A stretch of 64,000 nt of DNA from Patagioenas fasciata (taxonomy: Eukaryota; Chordata; Aves; Columbiformes; Columbidae). The translations under genes were made by a program, and so were the position numbers. The stretch covers positions 35,167,501 to 35,231,500 of the forward strand of contig NC_092526.1 in assembly GCF_037038585.1 (NCBI RefSeq), read 5' to 3'. Positions 38,401 to 50,600 of the stretch are shown piece after piece (the stretch's first letter is position 1; every line of letters starts with the position of its first letter). The notes beneath the pieces are model-generated. The model ran no database searches. It had not been told where the DNA came from and saw only the letters and a program-made list of their open reading frames with translations.

Positions 38401-40735
38401 GTTTCCTTCCCCACCCTCCTCCATTCATTTTGGATGCTGTTTATGGCTTGGGTAAACAGATGGGGCTGGGTTTTTCCTAGTCTGTGTTTAATCCTAGTCT
38501 ATATTTAAAGTGGTTTCAGAGGAGTTAGCAGACCATTGTCTCAGCTGTGGCTGTAGAAGTGATTTCTAAACAAATCTTCCCCTGTCCACCCACCCTGCTC
38601 CCAGCTGTCCCCTTTTATTCTCACAGAGCCAGACTTCGAAGGCTCATCCTTGCTGGTTGTCTGCTCTGCCTTTGCATTCAGAAACATCTTGGGTCTGTTC
38701 CCTGAGACTGTCAGCTCGAAAACGCACCTCCCACCCCAAGTCCAGCCATGGGAGTCATGCACCCCCGTCCCTTTGTGTGTGTGTGAGAATGTTGCTATAC
38801 ATCCAGAATGGAGTGAGATGCAGCCAAGATGCTGCTTTTGGGAGAGGAAATACCTCTTTGTAATCACTCTGATGTACATTCTTGTTGCCCTTTGAGACTG
38901 CAGGGTGCATGTTGGGGAGATTTTTCCAGCTGTTTCTCTACACAGTCACATCTGCCACAGACCTTTAGCATAAAGCTTCCCATAGAGTTACATAAATACA
39001 GGATGGGGGAGCATCCCTGCAAATGCCAGGTACTGCAAAATGTGTGGATGTCAGTGAGAGTTGTTGGTACACAGCTGTAGTGATTGATACAAAAAATTAT
39101 TTGGCACTGGACTACCAGGCAGATGTTTAAAAATATATTAATGGCTTGCAGTTTGATTCACAATAAAAATCACCTGCCTGTTCTGGTTTATTTCTTGCTT
39201 TGTGCAGTGCTTGCCAAGCAGGGGTGACCTTTGGGCTGTCAAAGTGTTTGTTTTTTAACAGGATTGTGCACAAGCATCGCTAAAATTGGTGAAAACTTTG
39301 CCACTGAGCTATTTCTGTGATGATGATGCTGCATACCTTGTGGTGGATTTTTTGCCTGTGTAGTTACGAAGGGCTTGAACCCTCCAGCAAGGGAGGAAAA
39401 AAACCCAAGAGGCTACCTAGTGTCTGTAAGGTCTCTTTAGGAGGAGGCAGTATCTTTTTAGGGTCTTTGCATGCCAGCTGGAAAACATGCAATCCCCAAT
39501 AGTGCCTTGTGTTAAAGAGAAACAACAGGCTGCCCTCTGTGGTGGTGCTTTACAAAGGGGTGAGCTTGATAGATGGTGAACCGTGCTAGCAAATGAGAAT
39601 GTCTTTTCTTCCTCCCCACTGACTGCTTGTGGTTTTTTCTTGCTGCTAACAGCAGCTCCAAGTCCACTGTCTTACCTGGCCGAGCTCTGGTAAGCAGTCT
39701 TGACTCAAAGCCTGGTTTCTCTGTATGTAATGCCTGAGGAGCCCTCTCCTCTCTGACTGTACCCAGCAGGACCTGAAACAATGCTGTTCTCAAAAGGAAA
39801 AGTGCCCGCACGCAAATTCTCCCTTCCCTTTTCTGGCTGGAGCCTGGTCCATCCCTTCCAGCTAAACGCATTCCCGGCATACCGGCCTGAGGGATGGCTC
39901 AGGAAGCATTTCAAGCAGGCTGGTGTATCTCCTGCTTAGGCTTCCCCCTGCAAATTTCCTCTTATTGCATTCCAGAAAAGGGCACCGAATCCTTCAGGGC
40001 TTGCTGCTCCTCCTCACTGTGCCAGCGAAGAGAAACTCGCTGGTTTAATAACAGCTGACTGCAGCCAAAGCAATTGGCACTGGTCTTTCTGCTTTCATCA
40101 GCTCCGTATTGCCAAGTAAGGAATGTGAGTCTGGGGGTTATTTGTCTGCTTGATGTGATCTTTCAAGCAGATGGAGGAGAAAAAAAATAGAGTGGGAGGG
40201 GGAGAAAGGAAAAACAATGTTAGGAGTGGATGAAAAGCCCTTTGGCTTGCTGGACTTAAGCAGTGGATGTGGATATAACTTCTAATTGCATGGGACTTTA
40301 TTTTTGAGCTGTTGATGCTTTGTAGCCTGACTGGAGTTTTGTAGCAGGTGTGTAGGGAGTAGGATGTAGGGATGCTGGATGGCAGGATTTACTGGGATGA
40401 TGCCAGGTATTTTGGTCCACACATCTGCTTCCTGGTGCAAACCTGGAGGTGTAAAGTGCAGCCTAGGCTTTGCCTTTCCTTCAGCTTGTAGAGGGGTGCT
40501 GAGCTTGCCTGCTCACCCACGTGCTTCTGGCCTTTCTGGCCACCCTCCAAGCTCTAGAGGACATGAGTGACACCAGAGGAGGTCTTACCAGCACTTGCAT
40601 CAGCTGCTCCGTTGGCGGTCAAAGTGCTGGCTTGCTCTGCAGGCAGCGGGAAATGGGTTAATTTTCTTCCTGTCTCTGGTGAGCTGATCCAGATCTTCTT
40701 CCACAAGGTTTCTGAAAGTGTTTTTGAAGTGTTTC

Positions 40736-40755
40736 GGGGGGCGGGGGGGGGGGGG
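40736..40755 (+). repeat. G-run (G6-C-G13)
   Basis: Nineteen G in twenty bases lie about 0.7 kb upstream of SH3BP4 exon 2 in intron 1. The run can fold as a G-quadruplex on the transcribed RNA or the non-template strand. Confidence 0.9.
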
Positions 40756-41528
40756 AAGAGGAAAAAACAATTATATTTTTCTTTTTGGAAACTGTTATCA
40801 TCCTGTACTAGCTCCATGCAGCAGTTTGAGTGGAGTCAGGTAGTACAAGAAGAGATGTTTCTCTGTCCAAACCCCACCTGGTTGGCTGGATGAGGGGAAG
40901 GATGGAGGGAGCAAGTGGGAAGAGCTAGTTCCCATCCTGGGAGATACCAGTGCTGTGGTAGAAGAGAGTGATGACCCAGCTGAACGTGCAAAAAGCCTGT
41001 TCCCATGGGTCCTCCATGCTCACTAACCACTGCCCTGGGCTCCTGCAGCATCTGAGTGCTTGATGGTTTTATAAATACTGTATTACAACAGTGTGCAAAT
41101 GCCACGAAAGCTATTAAGAAATGGGGAGAAGGACCAATTTATGAGCCCGGGAGCAACATATGCCCAAATAACTTAAAGACAAGAAGAATGCTTTGTACAG
41201 GGTGGTGGCCAGCAGTAACATCGTGTGACACCCTGCTGTCCTTGTTTGCCAAAGCCATTGGTGATTTGTAAGCAGTGCTGTGCTTGCTAGGCACACTCAG
41301 GTTATCTTTCTTGATGTTCTTAATAAGAACATGAGGATGTTCTCCTGTATCGGCACCACAGGGCCAGCGTGCGCCTGGGGAGAGTATCACTGGTGTGTGG
41401 GTGGCGTGTTGGGACCTGCTTAAAAAAATTAGCCTTTGCTAACGTTCTGGGGTTTGTTTCTCTCTCCCAGGCTGGTTCCCCAAGGTGACAGCAGGGTCCC
41501 CGTAGCCAGCTTTGCTCACGGAGAGGCC

Positions 41529-41540
41529 ATGGCTGCCTAG
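41529..41540 (+). CDS. Minimal upstream ORF, Met-Ala-Ala-stop
   Basis: ATG GCT GCC TAG lies in the predicted 5' UTR, 35 nt before the main start codon and in a different frame. Its context is strong (G at -3, G at +4), and it is the first ATG in the joined exon 1-exon 2 leader as I define it. Very short uORFs in strong context usually reduce initiation at the main start and can make it stress-responsive. Its translation is inferred, and it depends on the exon boundaries being right. Confidence 0.45.
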
Positions 41541-41575
41541 CATTCCCTGGGACCACGGGGGTTGGCGGGACGGAG

Positions 41576-41693
41576 ATGGCGGCGCAGAGGATCCGGGCGG
41601 CCAACTCAGGTGGCCTGCCGCGGTGCAAGTCGGAGGGGACGCTCATCGACCTCAGCGAGGGCTTCGCTGAGACCAGCCTCTGCGATGTCAAAG
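41576..41693 (+). CDS. SH3BP4: SH3BP4 coding exon 2, residues 1-39 plus one base
   Basis: 118 nt encoding [10 protein letters not shown] through DVK, then the first base of Val40. The opening [10 protein letters not shown] and the [15 protein letters not shown] stretch match the known SH3BP4 N-terminus closely, which fixes the start. LIDLS resembles a clathrin-binding box, but the final acidic position is Ser. The donor after AAAG is GTGCGG, a weaker match than the other donors of the gene (+3 G, +4 C). Read-through would continue open for about 86 codons into intron 2. Confidence 0.93.
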
Positions 41694-44600
41694 GTGCGGA
41701 GGGATGGGTGGGGACAATGCTCTCTCCTCATTTCGGGTGCATCCTCTCACCTGTGGGCTCCAGGACGGGGTTGGTTACTAATTACCAGACAGCGGCTGAT
41801 GAAGAGGAGCAGCAAACGCTGATGAGTGCATTCATAGGTGCAAGGACCTGGCACCAAGAGATCCAGCAGCCAAGAGAGGTGACAGTAATGAGGTGGTTGC
41901 AAGGGTGTGTTTTCAGCTTCCCCAGAGCTGGGAGATTGCGTGTTGCTTGAATAATCCCTTTTCTTACTTTTATTGCTTTTTCTTCAGTTTATTTACTTTA
42001 ACCAACATAAAAACTGTTCAGGTGAGAGGGGAGTTACTGTTCCCCCAGCACAAACAGATCCAAAGAAATAACTCCAGGCGGAAGTTAGCATGCGCCGAGA
42101 GCCTTTAAAAATAAACATGCACAAAAGTGATTGCTTTTGCAGGCATAGCAAGAGGAGACCTGAACATCAAACGCTCTTGCTGCAAATTAGATTGTTTTTA
42201 AAAGCAAAAATAGGAATTGCTTGCATTCTCCAAGGGGTTTATGGTTTTCAGCACATCTGTTAACCCTCCCACTGCTCTGGCTGCATGCACAGCTGGGGGG
42301 ACACAGGGACGGCTGCTTGCCTGTCTGATCCAAAGGCATAGGGAGACCAAAAATGCCCTATCCCACAGATGTATCTGGCTGCAGCACTGGGTTAACAGTG
42401 GCTTCCTACCAGGGTGGCAGAATAGTTTTGATACAGTGTTTATATATAGATTTACACTGAATAAATGTCCTCACAACTTTGCCTACCTGCTGGCAGAGGA
42501 AGTGAATCAAAGAGGAGTTGTTCAGGATGTGTGCAAACTCTTTTCTTCTTAGTAATTTGATCCCTAGCATATATTTAAAGACTTTTCTCTGCTCCTCTGT
42601 GTCTTCCCTTGCCTTGTAGTTTCTGTGTCCAAGAAGTGCTGCCAACCTGCAGCTAGTCACCGCAGGGATGTACAGTCTGATCTGCTGTCCCTTCATCTCC
42701 AGGATCTTAGGGGCTGCTTGTGTTTCTTAAATCCCCTTTTTCCCCTCCAGAGAGTTCTCAAGCCTATTGAAGCAGGTGCTGTCCCAGTTCTCTTGCAGCT
42801 CAGCATTGGTGAAAATCCAGATCTCCTTGTTTTCTTAGGTCTGTCTAGTGAGAACACACATTTGAACATTGATGCAAAATCATCTGCATCTTGTTTCTAG
42901 TGCTTTTTACAGAAATATGTCCTAAAAGTGAGAGTAAAACCAACAGATACGGTGACATTGTAGGCTTGACCCAGCTGTTCTGCTTGTGGTTGGGATGCCC
43001 TGGCAAAAGGACTTTGTGCTGGTGATGCAATTCCAATTTCTGTTAACTGATTTTATTACTAATTGCTGATTTTTAGGTATCACTGGCACTGTTGAAAGGG
43101 ACATTGGAGGTGCTCTGAGGACCATGAAAGCACTGCAAGAGAGCAATGCTGTGCTGCTTTCTGAGAGTTCAAACTACACAGCCTTCTTTAGAAATTGAGT
43201 TATTTTTTGTTAAGGAACTTTGAATACAGGTGCTGTGTAAAAGGAGTGAGATGCTGGGGTTTTTTTGTATGATGTGAAAAAGTAGGATTATGACATGCAC
43301 TTATTTGTTTCTTACACTGTAACCTGTTTCCCATGTGCAGGAGAGAGGTTATGGCAGATGGAGGGCACTTTTAGCCTGTGCTGAAAGTTATCTTTTGTTT
43401 ACATTACCTTGGCTTATCACGCTTATCACGTAATCTCTTTGAAGAGGAGGTATTCACCAGTAGCAGCACAGATAACTGTTTGTATGGAAAGTGCAATGGC
43501 AATGCTAAAGAGCTGGTGACAAAAGAGCTTGAGAAACTTGCTGAGCAAATTGGTAGGATAATGGCTCTTCCCATGTAGCAATTAAGAGCCCCCCCTAATT
43601 AACCTCTCTTATTTTAAATGTGATATATACGGAGGTGACTGCCATTCTAACATGTGCCCATAGGATCTTAGATCCCAACACTCCAGGTAGAAAGGAGAGC
43701 TGATAAGAAGGGACTCCGATTCTGTCCAAACTCCCTGGAATATTATCTCCTTGTACATCATTTGCTGGGGAGCTGAGGGAGGCTGTGAGGTGCAGGTGTC
43801 TGGTACAGCAGCAGCTGCGTGGGACCCTGCAGCGAGCGGGAGGTTTGTTGCCAAGACAGTTGGCTGCACTGGGAGGGGAGCGGCTTTCCCTGCCTTGCTC
43901 CCATGTGGGGTAACAAGTTGCTGCTGTTCCTGTCTCAGCTTCCACTGCTCTTCCCAGCTGTATCAATGTCTGTCCCTTTAGATCCTGAACCCTTTGGGGA
44001 AGAGGAACATGAATGTATCAGAAACAGTGAAGGGAAAAATTTTGTTTAAGAATTTTAGTGGGGAAAAAAATTACCTGCAGGTTTGAGAAGCTGTAAAACC
44101 GCCTTACTTCACTGCTTAGAGTAGCGTGGATTGCTGACTTGAAATAAATGTTTGCAAGTAATTTGTGACTCTCATGGATTGCTTACGGTGCTGTTTTTCT
44201 TCTTGGTTTTGTAGTGCCTTCTCCTAGTGCCTTGCTGGTTGACAATCCCATGTCCTTTGGAAATGCCAAGGAAGTAATAGCAATCAAAGATTACTGTCCA
44301 ACTAATTTCACCACTTTGAAGTTCTCCAAGGGGGATCACCTTTATGTCTTAGACACATCGGGAGGTGAGTGGTGGTACGCTCACAACACTATGGAAATGG
44401 GTTACATCCCTTCCTCCTATGTCCAACCTGTAAACTACCGCAACTCGTCTTTAACGGACAGTGGTATGATAGACAATCTACTGGAGAGCCCTGATGAGGG
44501 GGTCAAGGAGTTAGACCTGCTTGGGGAATGGACTGATGTGAAAAGAAACTCTGTAAAAACCTACAATAACAACCCATTCTTGAATGGAGTCCAGACAAAC

Positions 44601-47600
44601 CCATTTCTGAATGGGAATTTGCAAACAGTGCCCAGCTTGGACAGAGAGTCCAACTCCAACATTGCTGTTGACTTGCTGCTCTTTGACACGGGGGCTCCTA
44701 CTTCAGCTGTTTCCAGTTCGGCTGCTAATAGCAGCCTGGGTAACATTTTTGATGAGTTTCCATCCACAAACAGGCTGGATTTGGAACAGCCTGTGAAAAG
44801 GGACAATCCCTTCTTCAGAAGTAAACGCTCCTACAGTTTGTCTGAACTGTCTGTTCTTCAAGCCAAGTCAGATGCTCCAGCATCATTGGGTTTCTTCAGT
44901 GGTCTGAAGTCTCCCACCCCTGAGCAGTTCCAGAGCCGGGAGGATTTTAGGACAGCGTGGCTGAACCACAGGAAGCTGGCTCGGTCTTGCCATGACTTGG
45001 ATTTGCTTGGTCAAAATCCTGGCTGGGGTCAGACGCAACCAGTGGAGACCAACATTGTCTGCAAACTGGATAGCTCTGGTGGAGCTGTTCAGCTTCCAGA
45101 CACCAACATCAGCATCCGTGTACCAGAGGGCCATGTGTGCCCTGGGGAAACGCAGCAGATCTCCATGAAGGCAATGCTGGATCCACCGCTGGAGCTGAAC
45201 AGTGACAAGTGCAGCACTATCAGCCCGGTCCTGCAGATCAAACTCAGCAATATGGAGGTGAAAACCTTCATCCTTCTGGAGATGAAGGTGTCAGCAGAGG
45301 TCAAGAATGATATCATGAGCAAGAGTCTGGTAGGACTACAGTGCCTGCGGAGTGACATGAAAGAGGGGCCATACACACCAATGCAGCTGAACTATTCCTA
45401 TGGGGACATGATCCAGGTGCAGCTGGAGAACCTGGAGCCTTGCATGTACATTGCGGCTGTAGCCCAGGGGCAGAACATCCTCTACCCTTACACTGTTTGG
45501 GATTACATCAGCAAGAAGATCACAGTTGGTGTCTATGGCCCAAAACACATTCATCCTTCCTTTAAAACCGTTGTGGCTATGTTTGGGCATGAATGTGCAC
45601 CGAAGACTCTCCTGGTGAACGAGGTCACAAGACAGTCCCACAGCCCAGCTCCTGTTGCCCTCCAGCTCTGGGGTAAGCATCAATTTGCTCTGTCCCGGCC
45701 TCAGGATCTCAAGCTCTGCATGTTCTCTAACATGACCAACTATGAGGTGAAAGCTAGTGAGCAATCCAAAATTGTGCGAGGCTTCCAGATGAAGCTGGGC
45801 AAGGTCAGCCGCCTTATCTTCCCCATCGCATCCCATGACCCCAATGAGCTCTCAGACTTCACGCTTAGGATACAGGTCAAGGATGACCAGGATGCCATTT
45901 TGACCCAGTTCTGTGTCCAGACACCACAGCCTCCTCCAAAAAGTGCCATCAAACCGACAGGGCAGAGGCGGTTTCTCAAGAAGAACGAGGTTGGAAAGAT
46001 CATCCTTTCACCTCTGGCTGCTACTGCCAAGTATCCAGTTTTTCAGGACCGGCCAGTGTTGAGCTTGAAGTATGGCAAGCTACTGAAGACAGTGGTGCGG
46101 CAAAGCAAGAACCACTATTTACTGGAGTACAAGAAAGGAGATGTCATAGCCCTCCTCAGTGAGGAGAAGATCAGGTTGAAAGGGCAGCTGTGGACCAAGG
46201 AATGGTATATTGGCTACTACCAGGGTAAAATAGGTCTTGTGCACACCAAAAATGTGCTGGTGGTTGGGAAGGTCAAGCCCAGCTACTTCTCTGGGCCAGA
46301 TCTCACCACCAGCTTGTTGCTTGAGCAGATCCTGAGGCCCTGTAAGTTCCTGACCTACATCTATGCCTCCGTGAGGACTCTGCTCATGGAGAACCTCAGC
46401 AGCTGGCGGTCCTTTGCTGATGCGCTGGGGTACGTGAATTTGCCGCTCACATTTTTCTGCCGAGCAGAGTTAGACAGTGAACCGGAGCGAGTTGCCTCTG
46501 TTTTGGAGAAGCTGAAGGAAGACTGCAACAACACTGAGAACAAGGAGAGGAAATCCTTCCAGAAGGAACTGATGATGGTGAGTCTGGGGTCTGATGAGGA
46601 CATATTAACTCCCTGCTGTGCAGGGTGATTAGGGTGAATGGGAGGTGGAAGTTCACTAATTCAGTCTGTAGAAAATTAAGTGCGTGTCTAAGGTTTACTG
46701 CAGGCTGCTTCTCACAGCCAGGTGGAAGTTCAACCCTGCAGTTGTATCTGCTGGTGGGTTCCTGTTTTAATGAGGTCATGGCTGTAAATGAGGGATGGGG
46801 TGGGTGAAATACGATAGGTAGGTATGTGTTTTGTGAAGGCAGCTAACAGGAAGCCCCTATTTGAAGCCCCTCAAGATCAAGCGTGGTTTTTGGTCCAGTG
46901 TTTTCATAGCACTCAACTGGTTCTTGCTGCTGAGTATTTAAGTTTCAACCTTCAATGATGCACACATCAAGGAGTTACCAGAGAGCTACTGGTCTCCTCA
47001 ACCTTGGTGTCAAAGTGTGCATCACTAGGGAAATTCTGATGGAAAACTGAAAAGAGGGCAAGAAACACAAAAGCTTTTCGTATATGGAGCAGGATAGGTG
47101 AGCCACCTCTCAGGTTATGTACTTCTGCATCAGTAGATGTGTCAAAGCATGCCAGAGAAGGGTTTTTACAGCTGCTGAGAAGGATGCTGCACCTTTACCT
47201 TCATGAAACAGCCTCAGATTCCTCTATAATAATGTTCTGTGTGCCCCATCTGAGTGGCAGCTAAACTAAGGGTACCTCTGAGCTGGGATGCTTTGTGTCC
47301 AACTGTAGGTTGTGTTTGCAAATGGAAATGCATGACTTCTGTCCTGGAAGTTGTTTGGGGAAGTGTTGCCTGCAAGTATTTCTAGGATGCTTTTAAGAGG
47401 TCTCTTACAAGAAATTATTTTCGTGATCATTTGTATCGTTTTGTAGGGAGTGAGCCAAAGAAAATAGAGGATAAAATGTCTGGAACAGATTTGCAGATCT
47501 CACCTCTTAACAGGCTCTCCTGCAGAAGCAGGATAACTGAGTTACAATATGAATCATGTTGTTTAAAATGCCAGATGAATTAAGGAATAGCTTTGCTTGG

Positions 47601-50600
47601 TGATGATGGGTGCAGGCAGCAGCATACAAATGAAATTACAAGTGGGCAGCCTGAGTAAAGAGAGCTGGAGCCAAATGAAGTATTTAACTTCCCATAATCC
47701 CTTTGATTAGAAGGGGGAAATGTGAGGATCAGGTGCAAGGTGTTCTGAAAAGCCTGGAGCCCTTTGTTACTCAGGAAAATACTGTCCAGTGAGTTTCCAG
47801 TGCCTGGGTACCACTTTGTGGCCCACAGGGCAATGTTTTAGCTTTGACTTTCAGGTGCCAGGTCATACTACCAACACTGCTTCTGTTGAGGGGTTCTTCT
47901 GGCCATCATAGGCAGTTGTCTCTCTTTTTGGGGCCACCCAGGAAGGGAAGATACCCACTGTGGTAGCTGAGGTTGGTGTCTGGCCCCATGGTTCCCCCAA
48001 GGGAGTGTTTGTTTCTTTTATCATTAACCTCAGTGAACAATAGGGTGAAATGTGTGCTCCTCTTGTTGGATGCTTCCAAAGGCTTGGGTGCTGTTTGCCT
48101 TATCACTTTGCAAACCTGTAGGTGTTTCTTTTATCTATTCCCTTTGTCTCCAGGGGTCCCAGACAGTCTGTAGGTCATGGAAAAACTATGCCAGACCTCA
48201 GTGGGGAGAAGGGAAAGATAAGGCTCTTTTGGATACTCAGAGAGCAGCTAACTCAAGGGGAGGGCCATAAGCTGCAGGAAAACATCCTGCTTCTCGACAG
48301 ACACCTGGAGTGCAGAGTCCCAGAACAGGTTTTATTTTCCTTGTTTGAATGGAAGCTAATCCTGAGCATTGGCTCTGTTTCCTGTTCTTTGTGAGTCTGA
48401 GCCTGTTGATAAAGGATGAGCTCCCCTCCTGGTAGAAGGTGATGCTTCATCTAAACCCCTTGCTGCTGTCAAGTCCTCCTTAGTTTATGGAGAAATTAGA
48501 TTGAGCCTGTTGTGTTTGTTTTGTTTAAAAAAAAAAAAAAAAGTAGATGTTCCAGGGGATGACAATGTAGCAGTAATGTATTTTGTTGTGTTTAAATCTG
48601 ATTTTATTTGTAACAAACTGACTCACTTTCTGACATCTGTTGGCAAGAAGAACTGGTTGGATTAAGCTCTCTTCTGGCCATTTCATCCCAAAGTTGGTCA
48701 TCTCCTCTCAAAGGGACTGTGAAGGGAGAAGTAGTAAGCAAGCTTATCTGACTTCAGTGCTGAGTACACAAAATTGCAGTGACCAAACCATGCACCAGCA
48801 GCTAAGCATGGAAAGGCCCAGTTTTGATGACTAGTTAATAAGTAATCTGCACTTAATTTTTTTTTTTTTTTTTTTTTTGCTAATCTAGCACTAGCAGTGG
48901 TATGTGAGGGTAACTGGGGGAATGTTGCTCAGAAGTTAGTCATCACATCTGAAAGAGAAACTTTCCACTTCCTCCTTTCTGCTGTGGAAAGCAGGCAGCA
49001 CATGGATGAGCTTCCTAAAATAAACTGGGCATGGATGCAAGAAGAGCTGGTTGCAGCTGGGCCACCGGTACCTGGCCATTCAGTGACTGCACTACCTGGT
49101 CCTTGGGAGCTGGCATTGGACATGTCATGAGACACAGCATTTCTCTTTCTCTGAATTTTTCAATATGATGTTTTTATAGAGCTTTGCATTTATCATCCTT
49201 TCAAATAGATACTGCTGTTGGGAAAAACATGAGTCTGCTGGGAATGCCATTGGGCACGTCAGCAGAGAGCTGTGGAAACTATGAGCTTTTTCTTCTCCTG
49301 GCTGCTTCTAAAGATCACACAGCAGATGATGTTGGGATTTTTTTTTTCCTGTTTTCTATCATTTGTTCTCACTGCAGGCATCTGCATGCTGCCTTTCTTC
49401 TACCAAAACATGCTGTTTGTCACTGGTCGATATGCAGGCCTGACCTTCTGAGGGAACTGCTGCCTTGCTACGGCCAAGGTTAAACACAGAAAAAACTTAC
49501 TGCCCTGGTTGGTTAAAGCCTCAGACCATTTAGGGACATGGTTCAGTGCTAGAGTTAGGTTGTGGTTGGACTCGGTGATCCTGAGGGTCTCTTCCAATTG
49601 AAATGATTTGATGTTCTATGATGTGATGCCTGTTCCCTTTAGATATCTTGTTTAGACCAGAGTTTCTTATTTTCCAGAGCACTGGAACAGGCTGCCCAGA
49701 GAGGTCATGGAGTCTCCTTCTCTGGAGACATTCAAGACCTGCCTGGACACATTCCTGTGTGATCTGCTCTAGGTGAGGTGGGTTGGACTAGACGATCTCC
49801 AGAGGTCCCTTCTAACCCCAACCATTCTGTGATTCTGGAGCATGTCAGCCCAAGGCTGCTCACACCGGGCTTCTCTTGTTCTTCCAGCCCAAAGCAATCT
49901 GCTGGCTAATGGTAGTCCCTGTGTTGAATTTGGGTCCAGAGGGAAAGCTCAAGTCCTGCCTTCATGGGAGCAAAGTCCCACCACACATACAGATCTTGGA
50001 CATTGTTCCCCTAAGGACCCATGCTGCACCATGCTGAAGCTGGGGATGTTTTCTGTAGGGCATGGCTTGTCCTTGCATAGTTAAGCTGCCTGCAGCACAG
50101 AAGGAAGAGGAGTTGCTTGCAGGCTTCCAGCAAGGTCTTTTCATGCACAACATTTGTGAGTTGTGCCCTGCACCCCTGTCAATTAGTAGAAAGCTGCAGA
50201 AATGCTGCCGATGCCTTTCAGCTGTTGTGTTGTCCAGGCTCCTTGCTCCATGGACAGTATAAGATAACCTGCTTTTATATTCTGGGGATGGCAGGAAATC
50301 TTTGCTGGCTTCCTGTCCCCAGTGCAGCAGTTGCAAACCCTGTGACCCTGTGTCTTGCTCACATGCAGTTCTGCTCCTGGAAAAAAAAAAAGCTGCTTGC
50401 AAATGCTTTGATGGTACCTTGTCCAAGCTACCTGGGAGTGTGGCTGATGGCGTTTGGTGTCATTTCAGAAGTAATGCCTAAAGTACCCTGAGACCCAGCC
50501 AGGCACCGTATTCAGGGAAATTGTCACACACAGACCCTGTGCCTGACTGTGTTAGGTAAAAAAACAAAACAAAAACAAGAAACCCACAAAAACAAACAAA

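Larger units (their letters stand above)
19464..41470 (+). other. SH3BP4 intron 1 (about 22 kb)
   Basis: It runs from the donor GTAAGG at 19464 to the acceptor TCTCTCCCAG ending at 41470. There is no supported gene on either strand; open frames are short and overlapping. It contains the rest of the CpG island, a TG-rich stretch (19748-19892), an intronic AATAAA at 21651, microsatellites and homopolymers (24.7, 25.2, 27.2 and 27.7 kb), a purine minisatellite (26.4 kb), a possible ancient repeat (32.3-32.4 kb) and a G-run (40.74 kb). Much of the rest is unremarkable unique sequence. Confidence 0.7.
41471..41693 (+). other. SH3BP4 exon 2 (5' UTR end plus start of CDS)
   Basis: The acceptor is a pyrimidine-rich TTTCTCTCTCCCAG ending at 41470; the donor is GTGCGG at 41694. 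The first 105 bases are untranslated and include a tiny upstream ORF. The start codon is ATG at 41576, with G at -3 and G at +4, a strong Kozak context. The exon ends one base into a codon, which is completed by TG of exon 3 to give Val40. Confidence 0.85.

Noticed and set aside
43378-43578. 66-codon frame in intron 2 with a Lys/Glu-rich end
   Set aside because: No homologue recognised and no clean flanking splice sites; this length is expected by chance.
44214-46628. Single-exon reading of SH3BP4 as an 804-codon gene starting at 44214
   Set aside because: 44214 is the last base of the splice acceptor and the frame lacks the true start. The N-terminus is in exon 2 and the last 16 codons are intronic.
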